From assembly GCF_019703515.2 (NCBI RefSeq), contig NC_059347.1, positions 19,180,001 to 19,244,000 of the forward strand: DNA of 64,000 bases, given 5' to 3'. This document shows positions 9,265 through 23,039 of the stretch, piece by piece. The position numbers were made by a program, and so were the translations under genes. The stretch's first letter is position 1, and each line of letters begins with the position of its first letter. Below the pieces are notes generated by a model, which was given only the letters and a program-made list of their open reading frames with translations, was not told the DNA's origin and searched no databases. This DNA is from Myxocyprinus asiaticus. Its lineage: Eukaryota; Chordata; Actinopteri; Cypriniformes; Catostomidae.

Positions 9265-12200
9265 CCAGTGATGCTAATGCAATGGAGGCCCCCACTGAAG
9301 CCCCCAATGAAAGGGGTTCCTCACACAAATGAATCAGCTGGCTTCGCAGTGGCATGTTAAAGGACTATTTAATTACTGCTGTTTAAAAAGAGGAAATCCT
9401 TCTGTCCCCATGGCTTAACTCTTTTTCCTCACCCGACTTCTAAACACAAGGGCTTGAACTGAGCATTTGTGTGGGTGTGTGCCCATGTGTGTGTGGGTGT
9501 TTCTGTGCATTGGATTGCCACATTTGTGTAGACAGGTGGTTTCACAAGCCTTCAGAGAAAAAAAAAAAAAGAAAAAAAAAACAAGGTGCTAAGAGTGTGC
9601 CTTTGCTGTCCAAATCCTTGATAAGAGAACCAGCTATTAGCCGGCTTAGATAACAAGCCAAGTGACTAAGATTATGCCACAGATAGAAGTCTTACATAGG
9701 GCTAAAAGAGATACTCTTTATTATTTGCACTGGATTTTGAAGAGGTCACAGGAGAAAGTAAGGGGCAAAGAGAACAGCAGAGCACTGAAACATATCTCCA
9801 CTCTAAGATAGATAAAGTTACTATTTACAAACAAATTCTCAGTGACGGCAATTCCAGGTTCTATTGGAACCCCAGGAAAGATCTGCTGTCAATGGGCACT
9901 TAGCTAAAATTGAGTAAAAGTGTTGTTTGTAGGGTTAAACATCCTGTTTCCAAAAGATTGTTGAAGATTTGGGCTTTTTTAGATTTTCATCAGGATCTGT
10001 GAATCAGGACAAACTTAGGATCACGTCTGCTCTAAGACCCAGTCGCCCCACTGCTAGTGTTGGCATATTTTAACTTTTAATTACGGAATTGCACAAATTC
10101 CAATTGCAAACGACTGCTTTTAATATCCAAAGTGCAATCGCTGTGACAGATATGAAGCCAAATTCTATCTAACGATGACCTTATATAAATAAAACCACCA
10201 AAAATAATCTAGTATGGGATGAACCAAACCCTGTCTCTCCACCACCGACGCGCATATGGTTTGTGAAATGAAGTGCAAATAAAACAATATACTACTTCTA
10301 AAATATGTCTTCGCATTTACAGTGTTTTGAATGCAGCAAGTAACGTTTTCAAGCAAAACCAGCTGTTTTTAAATTTGAATATATAATCTCAAATATTATT
10401 ATTTACTGTATGTGTGGACCACTAAGTTAAGCATTAAAAACGCATATTGCATGTTTTTGTGTTTAAGAAGAAGGCATATGGAGTATTAGCCAAAATCCCA
10501 CTCATGTATCAAAGGTGGGTCGTGACCCAAAACATGGGTCACAGGTTTGTTCTGATAGGGTTGTTGATTGTGAATGATTAGTAGCAAATAAATAGATAGC
10601 AAAATGAATAGGCTTATCAATCTTTAAAAGGGAGGAGAAAACACCTCTCATATCTTTTGTTGTTTATGTCAAAGACTGGTGCATCCAATCAAACTCAATG
10701 GTACAGTATTTTAACCAAAATCTGTCACTTGGTAATAATGGCTAATACTAAAACCATATTTAGAAATAAATTATGGATTATTACTAATAATAAGGTTTGT
10801 TGGAAACTGCAGATTTCAAAGTTGACTGCCACAAATGCATGAGTCTAGGGCAAAAACAAATTCACCACAGCATTTGATTCCATTGTTCTGTTCTTGCACA
10901 ACTCTTTGTTCATGCATACTTGTACAATCAAAAAGGAATGTCAAATCACTTCGTTATGTGGCCCTCGGCAAAACTCTCCAGACATACCATAATCAAATCA
11001 AAACAAGCAACAAGTTGGAGTGCTCGTCTTTCTCTGGTTGACCACATATGCTCTTGTCTAATCTCACACATGAACACACACACACACACACATACACATT
11101 AACAGGACAAACTGTAATTACGGCAACAACAAAAAACAAAGACAGTGAACTAAGTCACTGGAACCACAGAAGAACAGGAAGAAATAATATTATGTAATTT
11201 GCAAACAGTGCCACACTGCAAGGAGGTTACGAACCTGAAAACGTATCAGATAGTACCTATCAAAGGTAAGTAATGCCTATTTGTTTTATTCAGATATTTA
11301 ATATGAAAATAGTCATATTCATAATATAATGAGCATGCAGCCATATTAAATTTATTTTTCCTGAGAATAAACTTGGATCTTGACATACCTCTCCTTTTTT
11401 AGCTGGCACAGCTCCCTGGTTCTCCTTAAATACACTTGTTTGCTCTGATTAAAACTAAGAAAACTAAACCCTGTGCACAAAATGAACATAAGCAGTTTTG
11501 CTTTGAAGCGTATGCTGCAAACATATGCTGAAAAAAACATGTGGATGGTTACGATTTGCAACAGAAACAGTTGCTGAGGAAGGAGAACAGTGGAAAGGAG
11601 AACTCTGGTTTGTTCAATCATCCTGAGAACAAATGCAGTGCTTTACCCCAACATTATCCAGTGCCCCCCACAACCTCAACATTTCTGTATGGTCCTTTTT
11701 CCTGAGTAGCACTCCCAGAAGAGTCTAATGCTGTAAGTAATAGTGTTGGAGATACTGTTTTAAGCTGTGATTGGCTCCGCAGCTTGTCCAGGGGGACATA
11801 CTTTCCATTCCCAGTTACTCTCTATCAAATCACTTTTATAAGCTTACAAAAAGGAGAACTATGTCTAAAATCTCCTCAGTATTCACATCTGGTCACCACG
11901 AGAGCAGTTCATTTCATCCACAGAGTAAAAAGTGATTGGTTGCTCAGCTTTGAATCAAGGCCAAAATAGACCACAGGGATGCATGAAACACAGAAGTACA
12001 GGCTGGAATCCCACTAGTACAGAGGCAGTCACTACAAAGTGAGTACAAAAACATAGGGCCACATCTCATCCTTCATGGTGTTTTATTGTTTCTCGAAACT
12101 GCAGACATCCTTTACTTCAATTCATGCTTCAGACCTCTGACTCCCATTCAACACTTAAGATGTTTTCAGGATGTCACGTCATAATACATTAATGGAACAA

Positions 12201-12801
12201 AACTGAGATAGCTGAAAGCTTCACACATAAGAATGAAGATAATGGTGCCCTAGAGTTCTCAATAGTCTTTCTAAAATCTTTAAACAGCAATGAACTCCTA
12301 ACCTCAAGTAAAAAAAAAAAAAAACTTATACAAAGCAATTTCAAGCCATACTGTATAGACTCACTTTGATATGTGAATCACTAATTAAACAATTAAAATC
12401 ACTTCTGCATAACAAATTAACTGATTAATCTGAACACATATATTAGTATATTTTTTCATCCTAACCAGGCATGATGTATCAACAAGCAAAATAGCGAAAA
12501 GCAATTTGTCTGTCTACACTGAAGGCGAAACTGCTGAGCGACGTCACACAGTCATAGCCAATCAGAAAATATTTTATGTTTAATAAACAGTTATATGGAG
12601 CAGGAGTTTGGGACAATTACATTTCACAATAAGTGTAACACCACAGAAACAGAAACCAAGCGATCGACAAAATGTCCTGTCGCTTCATGCTTGTCATGGT
12701 CATGACTAGTAAGGATGAAAACTTAGATTTACAAGAAAGAGATAGCTTTTATCACGCTGCGTTAGGACAGAGAATGTTGGAAAAAAAGTTTTGAGAATTA
12801 C

Positions 12802-13882
12802 CTGAGGGGTGACGCAGGATTAAAGCAGGTCTTAGTGACATCAGTGATATTGGGGTTGCAGCAGTCTCCATGATCATAATAGAAATTGTCCCAGTTACAC
12901 TCTGGGTCACAAACCCCATTCCCCTGTTTGTATTCAGGGCAGCGTGTAGTCTGCCTCTTACAGTATCCAGCATCGAAACCTGTAAGGGTGTGGTTACATT
13001 CAAGATCACACTCTTCATCACCCACTTTGCTGATATCACAGTTGGCCAATATCAGGCGGTTACGTAAAGATGAGTTGTAGACATTGTGAACAGTGTGCTC
13101 CCAGGTAATGTTGTAGACACGGAAAGCATTGTTCAAGTGCTGGTGCTGAAGGTTAATCTGGTGTTCAGTAACTGTTGGCCACTGTCCGTCATCATCGTAA
13201 ACATTTATCACTCGATAACGCACTGTCTTGGGCTTGCGGAAGCTCCAGAGCTGGTAGTAGTTCATCACTACCTCCACATTGTCACACACGGTCTGTCCAC
13301 AAGATGGAGGTTTCAGTACAGTATCAAGAGAGCCACTTGAGTCTCCTGCAAGATTCCGGTCCGAATGCTCCAGCCGGGGGAAGCTGCCATCTTTCACTGT
13401 TAGCCACTTTCTTGACATGTTCTCAAAGTTTTCATACAACACTAGCTGAGAAAGATTGTCGGAGTGGGTGTGACTATGACCCATGTATCTAATGATCTCA
13501 CGTTGGGTCAGAGCCCGATGCCACAAGCTCAAGTGTTCCATTGTTCCCCTGTAGTTGTGGTTTAAGGCATTGCCACTGATCATTAGCACCTTGCACTTCT
13601 TGGTAAGTGGGCTGAAAATTTCACCAGATTGGTCTCGGCTTACAGCAACCTGCGCCCCATTAACATACAGCTTCATAAAGAGACCATTGTAGGTGACAGC
13701 CAGATGTGACCACTGATTGGGAATGTAGGGGGCGTTTGAGGCAATCAAGGTAACTTTGTGGGCTCGGTCTGTCTTAAGGGAGAAGAAGAAGCGAGGGTCA
13801 CGGTTGGCTTGGTCGCTGACTGCTTTGATGCCAACCAACCATCCTCTGTCACTGGAGGCGTAGAAGCATTTATCATAGAGCC
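12802..13882 (-). CDS. pappa: pappalysin-1 (PAPP-A), coding exon 2 (laminin-G-like module and Lin12/Notch repeats 1-2)
   Basis: A single 1081-nt open exon between a polypyrimidine-AG acceptor (CTCTTGTAG|GG at 13883) and a GTAATT donor (12801-12800). It enters in phase 1 and leaves in phase 2, consistent with exon 1. It continues the laminin-G-like module (LYDKC, DRGWLVGI, FFSLKTDRA, MKLYVNGAQVA, ALNHNYRG, EHLSLWHRALTQREI). A bridge region with CGQTVCDN follows, then two Lin12/Notch repeats: LNR1 at about 12960-13050 (NCDISKVGDEECDLECN) and LNR2 at about 12850-12950 (GNGVCDPECNWDN, DHGDCC). Sequons NITW, NSSL, NHTL and NITD suit a secreted glycoprotein. The order and residues match PAPPA rather than a generic pentraxin-like protein. 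The zinc-binding HEXXHXXGXXH motif lies in later exons that are absent here. No stop or frameshift interrupts the exon, so it is likely functional. Confidence 0.96.
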
Positions 13883-16800
13883 CTACAAGAGAATGACACA
13901 TACAGTACTAAATACATTTTATTGCCACTTACAATCCAACATGATCACACGGGAAATCGACATGTTGCTTCTGAATGTTCATGTGCCCCATTCTGCCAAT
14001 TACTGACAAGTGCCATCCGCATTAGATATTTTTGCATCAGCTGACATGTGTTAATCTTTCTCTATGCCGCTACTGTGTATTACATGTGCACTGAGTTCTG
14101 AGTTCTGGTCCCATGGAAAACAGGAAGTAATTATGACCACTCTCAGACATGTGTTCTGGTCCTATGGAAACCAGGAAGTTATTGTGTTCACATAAACAAT
14201 GGTGTGCATGATTCTGAGGTTGCATTTTAGCTCTAAAATTACATTGTGCTACACTGATGGTTAGGTTTAGGGCTGGGGTTTGGGTTAGGGAGTAGGGTTG
14301 ATGAAAAATGTATTCCTGTTACAGTAAATGTATTACATAATTTCAGCTAAAAACACAGCTCACTTTTGGTGTCACCCTGTGGAGACTTCACCTCAAAAAC
14401 ACGTCCAGCTTCGGCCACAGAGAGCAGTGGTTTCAAATTTCAGTAAGCACAGAAAGATTTCAGCAGCAGAACTTTCGACCTACTTTCACAGTGTGATCAG
14501 TCTGTGCAATCGCAATAGGATAAACTATCATAATTTCAATGATGAATTGCAGTTTGTCATTTAACTTATAGTATATACACACCAACGCAGAAGTACATAA
14601 ATTACGGCTGTTTATAATCAATAAATCCTGGACACATTTAGTAGGTACTGATTTAGTCAGCCATTTAATATAGTGTGCAATGCTAGATGCAATTTACTGC
14701 ACACTGATACGGATAGTGACCAAAAACTGCATGCATGTTTGTCCAGAAAAGTTGGTAACACAACATGATTCCCATGATCAAGTCATTGCCACTGTCTAGT
14801 CCAAGGACTACAGGCCTACAAAGAAGCATCTGCTTGCAATCAGTCCCAGACAATGTGGTCTTGTATCAACAGAGCAAAGGTTACTTGAATTTTTAGTCTA
14901 TTTTCTTGAAATGTTCCGCAGCAGCAGGGATGTTTGAAATCAAAAATGGTCCTTTTTTCAGCACAGTCTGTATTATGATAGGGGCTCTAAAACCCTTTCT
15001 TCCTGTTTCATTTGGAAACCATGTGCTGAGCTGCAGAAGGAAACGTATTCTTACATTTAATGGGTATGTGTCCTTCATGATCAACCAGTATAAAGGAAGT
15101 ATGCAAGAGTATTTAATGTGCATCACTACACTTTATTACTGCAGAAATCAGATGGTGTATTCTATAATCAATTCTAACATTCAATTTACATTTAATTTAA
15201 CAAGCTCTACAAATCCGCTTAGCAATGCTGCTTAATCCAGTAAATTGTGGAGCAATGAAAATTTGCACTTGGAGTCAAATGGTGAAGATCTAGTGAAGTT
15301 CAGTCTGCCTATGGTTCCTAAATGAAGGATACTCTTTTCCCGCAGCGGCAAGAAGTGCTGGTTAAAGGTAAATGGTGAAACTCAATTAGGCAAAATAAGC
15401 TGTAAAGTGTTACCAGGGTAGCAGAGAAAATATTACTATACCATTTTACTTCACTACACACACATCATGATATGTCTCATAACTCCAAAGGAGCACTGAA
15501 AAGCTTTTGGATAAAACTGCTTAAATAACCGTCAGTGAAGCTTAACACATGAGGATCTTTTAACCACTAGGACTGACCACTTTAAAAAGCTCATTCATTC
15601 AGGAGCGTCACTCAAAGGAGCAGACAGGAGCATGTAGTTCCCTCTCACTTCTGGGCTGCCAGCAGATCCGCTGCCAGCATCTATAAAAATAAATTGTACC
15701 ATAAAACTGAGGAAATTACAATCTGTGAAATCCTGGAATGAGACCACTAAGTGGGAAATAACAAACAGGTACATTTCTTGCCAGTCCTAAACTTCAGACA
15801 TGCAAGGGGCTCAATTTAGGTAAAGGAGAAAAGGTGTTGGATGAATGGATGAATGGACTTGACAATGCAAAATTCATACTGATCTACATTATGATATCCT
15901 TAAAACCCAATAGCTCATTATAAATACATAGCTCTATCAATCTTAAAGATAATGGATTAAACACTATTGTATGATAAATTATTAAGAGAAACTCTCACAC
16001 ACAAATAAAGCATTGCTTGCTTAGTAAATTAACTTGAAAATGAAAATCTATCCAGTCATGGAATTAAGTAAATGCTTTTATAAATGTTAAAATGTAATTC
16101 TGAAAATATGTGCAGCTGACCCCTTGTGCCAGACATGGCACAGCTTGTAATCCCTTCCAATATTTCATAAAAGCATCCATTTTATCTCAGTATCCAGCAC
16201 CATGGACAGAGCACTACAAAGTGAACATTATGAAATGAAGGACACCAATGCAACAGCTGTCTGGGAAAAAGGACTATACACCTGAATTGTCTATAGACCT
16301 TTATTTAAATATCTGGAAAGGTTTTCTTAAGTTTAAACTAGTCAATGCCCTGTGTTAACTATCTGGTCAACATACAGTACCTATTTGTGCACTTTATGGA
16401 AATTAAATGTTTGTTTTTTATTTAAATTCTAATGCATCCATAATGAATGTAATCAAGGCAGATTGTTATTAATTACAATATAATACATCTTTATAATGCC
16501 TCCCACTACAAAGTATCTATTAACATTAAAGGAACATAAAGTACCTGTCAACAACTACATTAACCAACCATAAATCACCATGTTTTGTAACATGATAATT
16601 GAATATTTAACTTGTTATGGCCATCATTACAAACCTCTATGAGGTGTTATTGACAGTTTTATGAGGTGCTTATTAAGTTATTGTAATGAGCCATAAAATA
16701 TCCCGTCCCACTGTATAAAACACAAAAGACAGAGACCTCAAAGACAAGATTAAAGGAATATGGCAAATGTGAACATTTATGTTCAAAATTAAACCAACAG

Positions 16801-19061
16801 CCAAAAGACTTCTGTCTGTGGATATGCTTTAAAACTTTTTGTAAAAAAAAAAAAAAAAAAGAAGCCATTTGTATGAGAGTTCAAATAATAAGCTCAGCAC
16901 ATGGACACTTTCTGTGCGCTCTGCATTCTCATGTCTCAGGATCTAATAGACTGCACTGGCGAGTCTATTGCATGATGTTTTGTGGCATGGATGACCACTT
17001 AAAGACTATTTTTATAGATTTATCCATCTGCTTTGACACGTAAAGCTTTTTCGTCTTTATTCATCTACCTGAGGACTACTGATTTCAAAACAGACCATAT
17101 GTGTCTATACGCTGAACTGTTCAAATGTGACAACTGATAGACAAGGGGCCAGAACTTACATGGACCACAGATGTCACAACATTTAAGAGTTTGCTTAAAA
17201 ACGGAACAACAGCTTTTGATGTGGAGAAGCTATATAAACTCTGCCAGCGCCCCCTCGTTGCTTCTTAATGTCATTGTGACTAAGGAGATCATTGTGAGGA
17301 CAGAGGACAGAGGACAGACTAATTTTAGATGACTCACTGATAAGATATATTCAATCTATCTATTATCATGCAGCTCTCTGAAGACATAAAGCTTGGGTAG
17401 AGACATTGTTCCCAACTATATGTAATGAATTTGATTTTAAAAGTACTGATAATATGATCTGCAACTTAAAGCATGCATTTTGAAATCTATAACTGAAGAG
17501 TATGTGCATGTGCTGACTCTCACAAAGTGCAGAATTATTATTATTATTTTTTTTAAATTATAGAAGTATTATTAATTTTTAATTTTATTTAGCAATTATT
17601 TAAATTTTTAATTTAAATTGCGTATGACTTTTTTGTAATATTAAACTAGTTCTTGTGGGACAGGTTTTCTGTGATATCAGTAGGAAAGGGAAACAGGAAA
17701 CTAAGGGGTCTGTTAATTACAGCTGACAAATCTCTTTAGAAACATTTGAGCAGCTACACACTGCACTGGGTTTCACCATAGCCTTCAAACACCGAGCATT
17801 TTTGAGAGATAATAAAATGATTTGATTCGTCTATCATTACAGGACATTTCCGTACATGTTCCCACAAAACTGCATGCTACAGGGGTTCATAGGGTGCACG
17901 CGGAATTCGTAAATCGACTCGACGTATTACGCTCTCTGTTGGCTGGAGAAGGGATGAAAAAGAAATCAAATAAATTTGTTAGAGAAAAAAAAAAAAAAAT
18001 ACAACCGAACACACGCCTTCCTTTTCTACTCCATCCCCTTTATAGAAGTGCGTAATAGCCTATGCACAATTTTAAAGCAAAATAAATAATTAAATAAAAA
18101 TTGTTCGATTGTGTAATTCAAAAAATAAATAAATAAAAAATTAACGCGTTTCTTCAGTGCAGAATATATATTCTCTTTTCAAATAAAAATGTAATGAAAA
18201 AATGTGACTAGGCAGTACTTTTATGATAAAAGAAAATATGCACACGCTATACTGGTCTGTTGGATATTAGATTGTATAGGCGATGTATATATTTCGTGCA
18301 GAGCAGAAGAGCGCGTAAGGACCACAGTAGCCTATGCATCAAAGGGATGACGTATTTCTTTAAGCTTTTTCTGACACGCAGACACTTCAATCAGCTCAAT
18401 CTTACAGCATCATACAGAAAACCTATAGACAATGCAGTTATTACATTTTTGTGTGAAGTTTCGATGGAACTTTTTATGGTGTTTAACAAAAATAGATACA
18501 AATATTAATAATAGACACAATTTTTTTATTTTGTTTAAAGAGTTTATTAATGACTTTGAATATAATTTTCAATTAACAACATATTTGGTTATTTAGTGAA
18601 TTTTGTTACCAAAGAACCCAAATTGAGATATTGCAGTTACACTGTCAGTAAGACATAGAGTAATAACTAGTCTGATGCAATTCAAACGGGTAATTTCAAC
18701 TAGGCTACAAGATGAAAATGCAACCAAAAGTTTGGTCATGATAGCCTGGCAACACCGCATGCAAAACCCAAGAGAGTTTTTGATAGTATACGTAAACAAC
18801 ATCAGCAGAGGCGCATCTCTATATGCCACCCTCAGAGAGATCAGAAATTGGGCAACTATTCTTAGTACGTCTAGGCATTACCTCATAAATAGTGCGACTA
18901 ATATAAAGAAGTGTTAGTGCCAAGTGTTTATGCAACTATCCATACATTGGAGGTGGTGCGTTTTCCTGCTGAATCTTTATGAAGCTCGCGCATGCTGCAA
19001 TTACATGGATATTCTTTCTGCAGAGAATAGATAATGCAAGTTCAAATAAAGCAAATCAAAC
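13883..19061 (-). other. pappa: pappa intron 1
   Basis: A 5.2-kb intron bounded by the exon 1 donor and exon 2 acceptor. It is AT-rich, with no coding sequence I recognise. At 14250-14310 a TTAGGG-like stretch (GGTTAGGTTTAGGG and variants) resembles the one near 9.1 kb and is part of a dispersed repeat, not a telomere. Poly-A runs occur near 16843-16860 and 17984-17998. No LTR, SINE or MITE was recognised in this intron, in contrast to intron 2 and the upstream flank. Confidence 0.85.
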
Positions 19062-19446
19062 CTCCGATAACAGCTGGAGAGCGTTGCCCACCCTCGGGTT
19101 TTATCCACATTTCCAGAGTAAAATTACCCCTTGGCACCTCTGCATTGGGTTTCAGACGCAGTTGGTCTCCTCTACCGGTAAAGTAAACAGCCCTCCGCCG
19201 ACCCGCATGGGTGCTTTCCCCTGGCCGTGACAGGCGAGGGGAGCGCCGATCTATCCGGGGAAGTGAGCGTTTGCCCCGAGGCAAGCGTGTGGCACAAGCT
19301 CCTGGGAAGGTACTTCTGGCTTCCCTGATGCGTACCAGGTCTCTTTTAGACCTTACAACTCGCCGTGGAATCCCACACTCAGATCCCAAGCACACGATAA
19401 AAACCAAAAGGCATTGAAGCCAAGTGCAAATGGGCAAAAGTTTCAT
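19062..19446 (-). CDS. pappa: pappalysin-1 (PAPP-A), coding exon 1
   Basis: First coding exon of a secreted metzincin protease that, in vertebrates, cleaves IGF-binding proteins 4 and 5 to release IGF. The reading frame opens further upstream only at a TTG (19450-19452); the first ATG is 19444-19446, with A at -3. The first ~24 residues form a signal peptide (MKLLPICTWLQ, then a hydrophobic LLVFIVCLG core). A basic propeptide-like stretch follows, with RGKR and GRRR sites suited to furin-type processing. The laminin-G-like module then starts at AVYFTGRGDQLRL, and the exon ends at GGQRSPAVIGG. Both strings closely resemble human PAPPA (recalled, not searched). The donor is G|GTTTGA at 19061-19060, phase 1, and joins cleanly to the acceptor at 13883. 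Length is 385 nt, or 128 codons plus one base. The 5' UTR and transcription start are not determined. Teleosts may have more than one pappa paralogue, and I cannot say which this is. Confidence 0.94.
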
Positions 19447-22400
19447 TTTCAAGTGGAGTTAAAGAGATTTTTTTTTTTTTTTTTTCAACTGATAGGGAAT
19501 TTGATTAAAGAGATTTCAAAATACCAAATAGCGCTTATGAGATCTTTCCCGGTATTTTGGTTTTTACAAAAGCCTGTCAATACGCGTATTCAACACCAAG
19601 CAAGACGGCAATGCTGTCTTATTTTTTCCTTTATAATGTTAAGCCACGACCCCCTTTCCTTGCCCCTTTCAAAGACACTTCAACACAGATTGAGGGGGGA
19701 AAGGAATATGTTAATTCATCCAAGTGCTCCACCTTCCCAATTGAATGGATCCCATTAAACTGTAGTAATCAATCAGCGTGGAGAGGTCAAAATCATTTCC
19801 CTTTCACGTTTTCTTTATCCGCATTTCAAATAAACTTGGTAAATACGATTTTCCTCGAAGATATCAGTGCATTTCACCTACTAAACCCCATGCGTAAATG
19901 TAGGTGGCTAATATTAAAGTGGTCATGCCAAGACCAGAATTTATTTATTTAGAGGGTTCCACGTAGATTAAAGTTGAATTGTGCATAGAAGTCTTGCTTT
20001 CAATCGAAAAGATGACATGATTCAACTATAATGCTTCATATTTCAGGCAACTTTCTATGTCACATTGTTTTACTTTTGGCAAGGGTTAATGCGACATTTT
20101 CGGGTTAATTCTGTGTCAGACAGTAGCGGGAGTCGCAGGTTACCTGCTCGCTGTTTTGTTACTCAGTGCGCATCTGAACCGGGACGGTGTTCTTATTTTG
20201 CGCACCGCAGCGTTGAGAACCCTCTAGCGGCTGCACGATGAACACTCAAAAAACAAAGGAATACAAAAATATGGTCAGTCAGTTTACAAAGCCTATATAT
20301 TTTTTTATTGTTGTTTCCTTTGTCCGTTTCCGCCACAACGACCTACCGGCTGGGGAAGTAGACTGACAGAGAGCCAAAAACAGATAACGCAGGCTAATGG
20401 GGAGGATGACGGTACAGTTAAAGGCAGACAAGCTGTCCAGAACAATGATCAGGGTTGATCAAGTGAATACATTTATGCATTGATTAATGGTAGGGAGCAC
20501 ACAGGGCAAACTGACATGTGTGAAATCAATAAGCTAACTTGAGTTTCGAAGCTTTCCAAAGTCTCTGTGCAATTGCTTTTCCTTTTTGAATGTCAGCAGA
20601 GGGAGTCTGGAAAATGACTGGATGCACTTCCTACATGTCTGCTCCTGATCACAGTGTTTTGGTTCACACAGCTGCTGAGGGACTCCTTGCAAACATGTGA
20701 CGTCAATACTGCTGAAAATCAATGGGCACTGGTGCTAAAGGACCAGCGGGAAACCTGGGGTGAGCCACTATAGAGCCCCTCATTCGGCAGGTTCTTATCT
20801 CAAAGTTGCTTTCAACCATTCTTATTCAGCAGGATGTGCAAATCACTTTAAGCCCTTTGCTCAGGAAGGTTTTTACAATGATACTCCAAGGCATCTTGTC
20901 TCTTATCACTTGAAATGGATAGAGCCTACTAATAAAACTTATCACAAGGACCAAGAGGCACAGCACTTTAACTGGAAACATATTTTTGGAGGTCTATACT
21001 ATTAAGCATAAAGCCTCCAGTCTGTATTCTAATGTGTCACCTGTCAAATGAATGAAATTGTTCATTTCTATGATTTCATAAATCTTTCATTTGACGAAAC
21101 ACAATTATTTCTCCTACAACTGACCTTGTTATATTGGGCAGAAACGTATAAGGAAAATGCACTTATTGTTGCCATTTTGAATAAAGAGTAACAGAAAAGG
21201 ACAAAAGCTCCAAAGTGATGGGGAACTCCCCTAACTTCTGAAAACCGTGTTCTGCTGTCATACCAGATTCATTTGTTTCAGATATCATAATCTGTAAGTG
21301 GGAGACAGGGGGCAGTTGTAACACACTACATTTCCTTAATCAAAAACAATTTAGAGTAACTGTATGTATTACTTAGAGTGATGATACCACTTGCTCAGTG
21401 GAGTTCTCTCTGCTTGAGAAGATGCATGATAATTTCACATTTTCAGATTTTGATGTATAAAAGGGATTTTGGGCAACTATTTTTTCTTCTGCTGTCTAAA
21501 GTTTACAGGATCATCAGATGTCAACACTTTAGTAGCAACCAAATAAGATTCTACCATGGCTTTGCAGTGGGGGTCAACTGTAAAACGTATGAAATAAAAT
21601 GTTATTACTTTTGAGTCTTCAAATTATGTAATAAACAATACTTTAAAGTATCTGGAGTAAGACTGTTCTTGATGATCAGTCCAATCAGATGATCAATAGA
21701 TTTTAGTAAAATGTATTTAACTTATTTCAAATAATTACAATGTAGGTCTCACTTAAGACTTTTGCTTGAAATACATACAGTATTACTGGCAGCTAAAAGA
21801 ATAAGTACCATATACTGTAAAGTTAGAAAGTATTCAGTGAAGTTTTAAAGCAATGATATCATCATTGCTTTGATGTGCCCTCTTATGTGAGATACAGAGG
21901 GTTCATTTCTTTTTTTCTTTAGCATTGCCCCAACCACTTTTACAATTGCCCCTGTTATAGTATTACTCCCCTGCCTGACTTGTTGCAATAAATTCAATTT
22001 TATGATCAAGTCTTTCTTAATATAAATATTGTAATGTTACTAATACTGTAAGTAAATATAATGTAATTGTTTAATCTTCACCCAAAGATGGCATGTAGAT
22101 TTGCAGTCTGTGAGTTATAAAGAAAATTGTAAAAAAAAAAAAAAAAAAAAAGTTACAATTTCCATACATATGCCCCCCATATTTTAAAACCCCCCTCCAT
22201 GTATTTGAATTTGTGCAGCCAATTAGTATTTTATAATTTGTCCTGTTTGGTTTTGCTGTTCGGCTGCAGAATACTGACTCACTTTCTTACATTCAGCATT
22301 TTCAATGGGATGCACACTGACGAAACCGTGGGGCATGTGCTGCATTAAAGAAATTAAACTTTACAAATCATTCACAGATAACATTAAGAGAGCTCCTCCG

Positions 22401-22950
22401 GCTCTCTGTGGTCTCTACTTTATGACGTTTCACAATATCAGCAAATTGACTGCAAAGTAGTATCTAATAACATGCTTAGTTATGGACAGATTTAGGGCTG
22501 ACTAGTGCTTTCTTTCAGGCGTAAATCATCAAGCACAGTTCTGAGCTTATATTGTGATTAATCGCTGATTGTGTAGACAGCTGAAGATGTCATCAATGAC
22601 GTACATATCCATGTTTTATATTGTTTTTTGTTTTGTTTCCAGCTCCCTCATCTGCAATCAGGAAATGCAAGTCAGTTAATTTGAATTGATCCTGGCTTGT
22701 CTCCTACATGGAGACCTACTACAACTAAAGTCTAAAAGCAATTAACCAAACACTTAATCTTTTTGCTGATGCTGAGGCATAAGGATTTCATAATGTATTT
22801 GATGCTCACTCAATACTGGAATTTTTTAATTGCTTGCTAAGGCAACCATCTCTATTAATATTCCTTATACTTAGGGTAAGGAATTTGAAAAAATCCCTAA
22901 TACTAAATGTTAAACTCTAGACATCTGTGATAGTTCAAACTGTCACTATT
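19447..22950 (-). promoter_or_regulatory. pappa: pappa 5' flank (presumed 5' UTR and promoter region)
   Basis: The region immediately upstream of the pappa start codon. A T-run at 19470-19485 (A-run on the gene strand) lies 20-40 bp upstream of the ATG, inside the likely 5' UTR. The most CpG-containing stretch is about 20140-20245 (GCGCATCTGAACCGGGACGG, GCGCACCGCAGCG), a possible promoter or first non-coding exon. No TATA box is supported at a sensible distance. From 20300 to 22950 nothing specific was recognised beyond a poly-A run at 22131-22151 and a small hairpin near 22388-22410. Confidence 0.35.
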
Positions 22951-23039
22951 ACTGTTCTATTACTGTTCTAAGCAATCAGATTTATGATTCTGGTCTGGAG
23001 GATCATAAAACAGGTGAAAAAGTCTTACAATGACTTGAA

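Larger units (their letters stand above)
1..12801 (-). other. pappa: pappa intron 2 (inferred), continuing beyond the left edge
   Basis: The exon 2 donor is at 12801-12800. No minus-strand sequence to the left resembles the next PAPPA segment, which contains the catalytic zinc motif. The whole stretch is therefore inferred to be intronic and at least 12.8 kb long. It holds a DIRS element, MITE halves, an LTR remnant, a SINE and microsatellites, listed separately. The stretches 4537-6462, 6857-7346 and 9265-12800 hold no gene I can support. Short poly-A or A-rich runs occur near 4740 and 12310. A weak similarity between about 10.53 kb and 29.85 kb (TCTGTTCTGATAGGGT-like) suggests one more small dispersed repeat. 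Confidence 0.7.

Noticed and set aside
9083..9355. Proteins of VCVCVC or HTHTHT repeats at 9.2, 25.1 and 55.0 kb, and YIYIYI at 23.5 and 51.0 kb
   Set aside because: Translation of GT/CA or AT microsatellites.
10165..12000. Search for pappa exon 3 with the zinc-binding motif
   Set aside because: No minus-strand frame between 1 and 12800 shows HEXXH or the expected flanking residues.
12752..13039. Other minus-strand frames and plus-strand frames across pappa exon 2
   Set aside because: They are shadows of the exon, with no family similarity and no splice-site support.
19450..19452. Upstream TTG as start of pappa exon 1
   Set aside because: The frame is open there but the codon is TTG; the ATG at 19444-19446 fits vertebrate initiation and the signal peptide.
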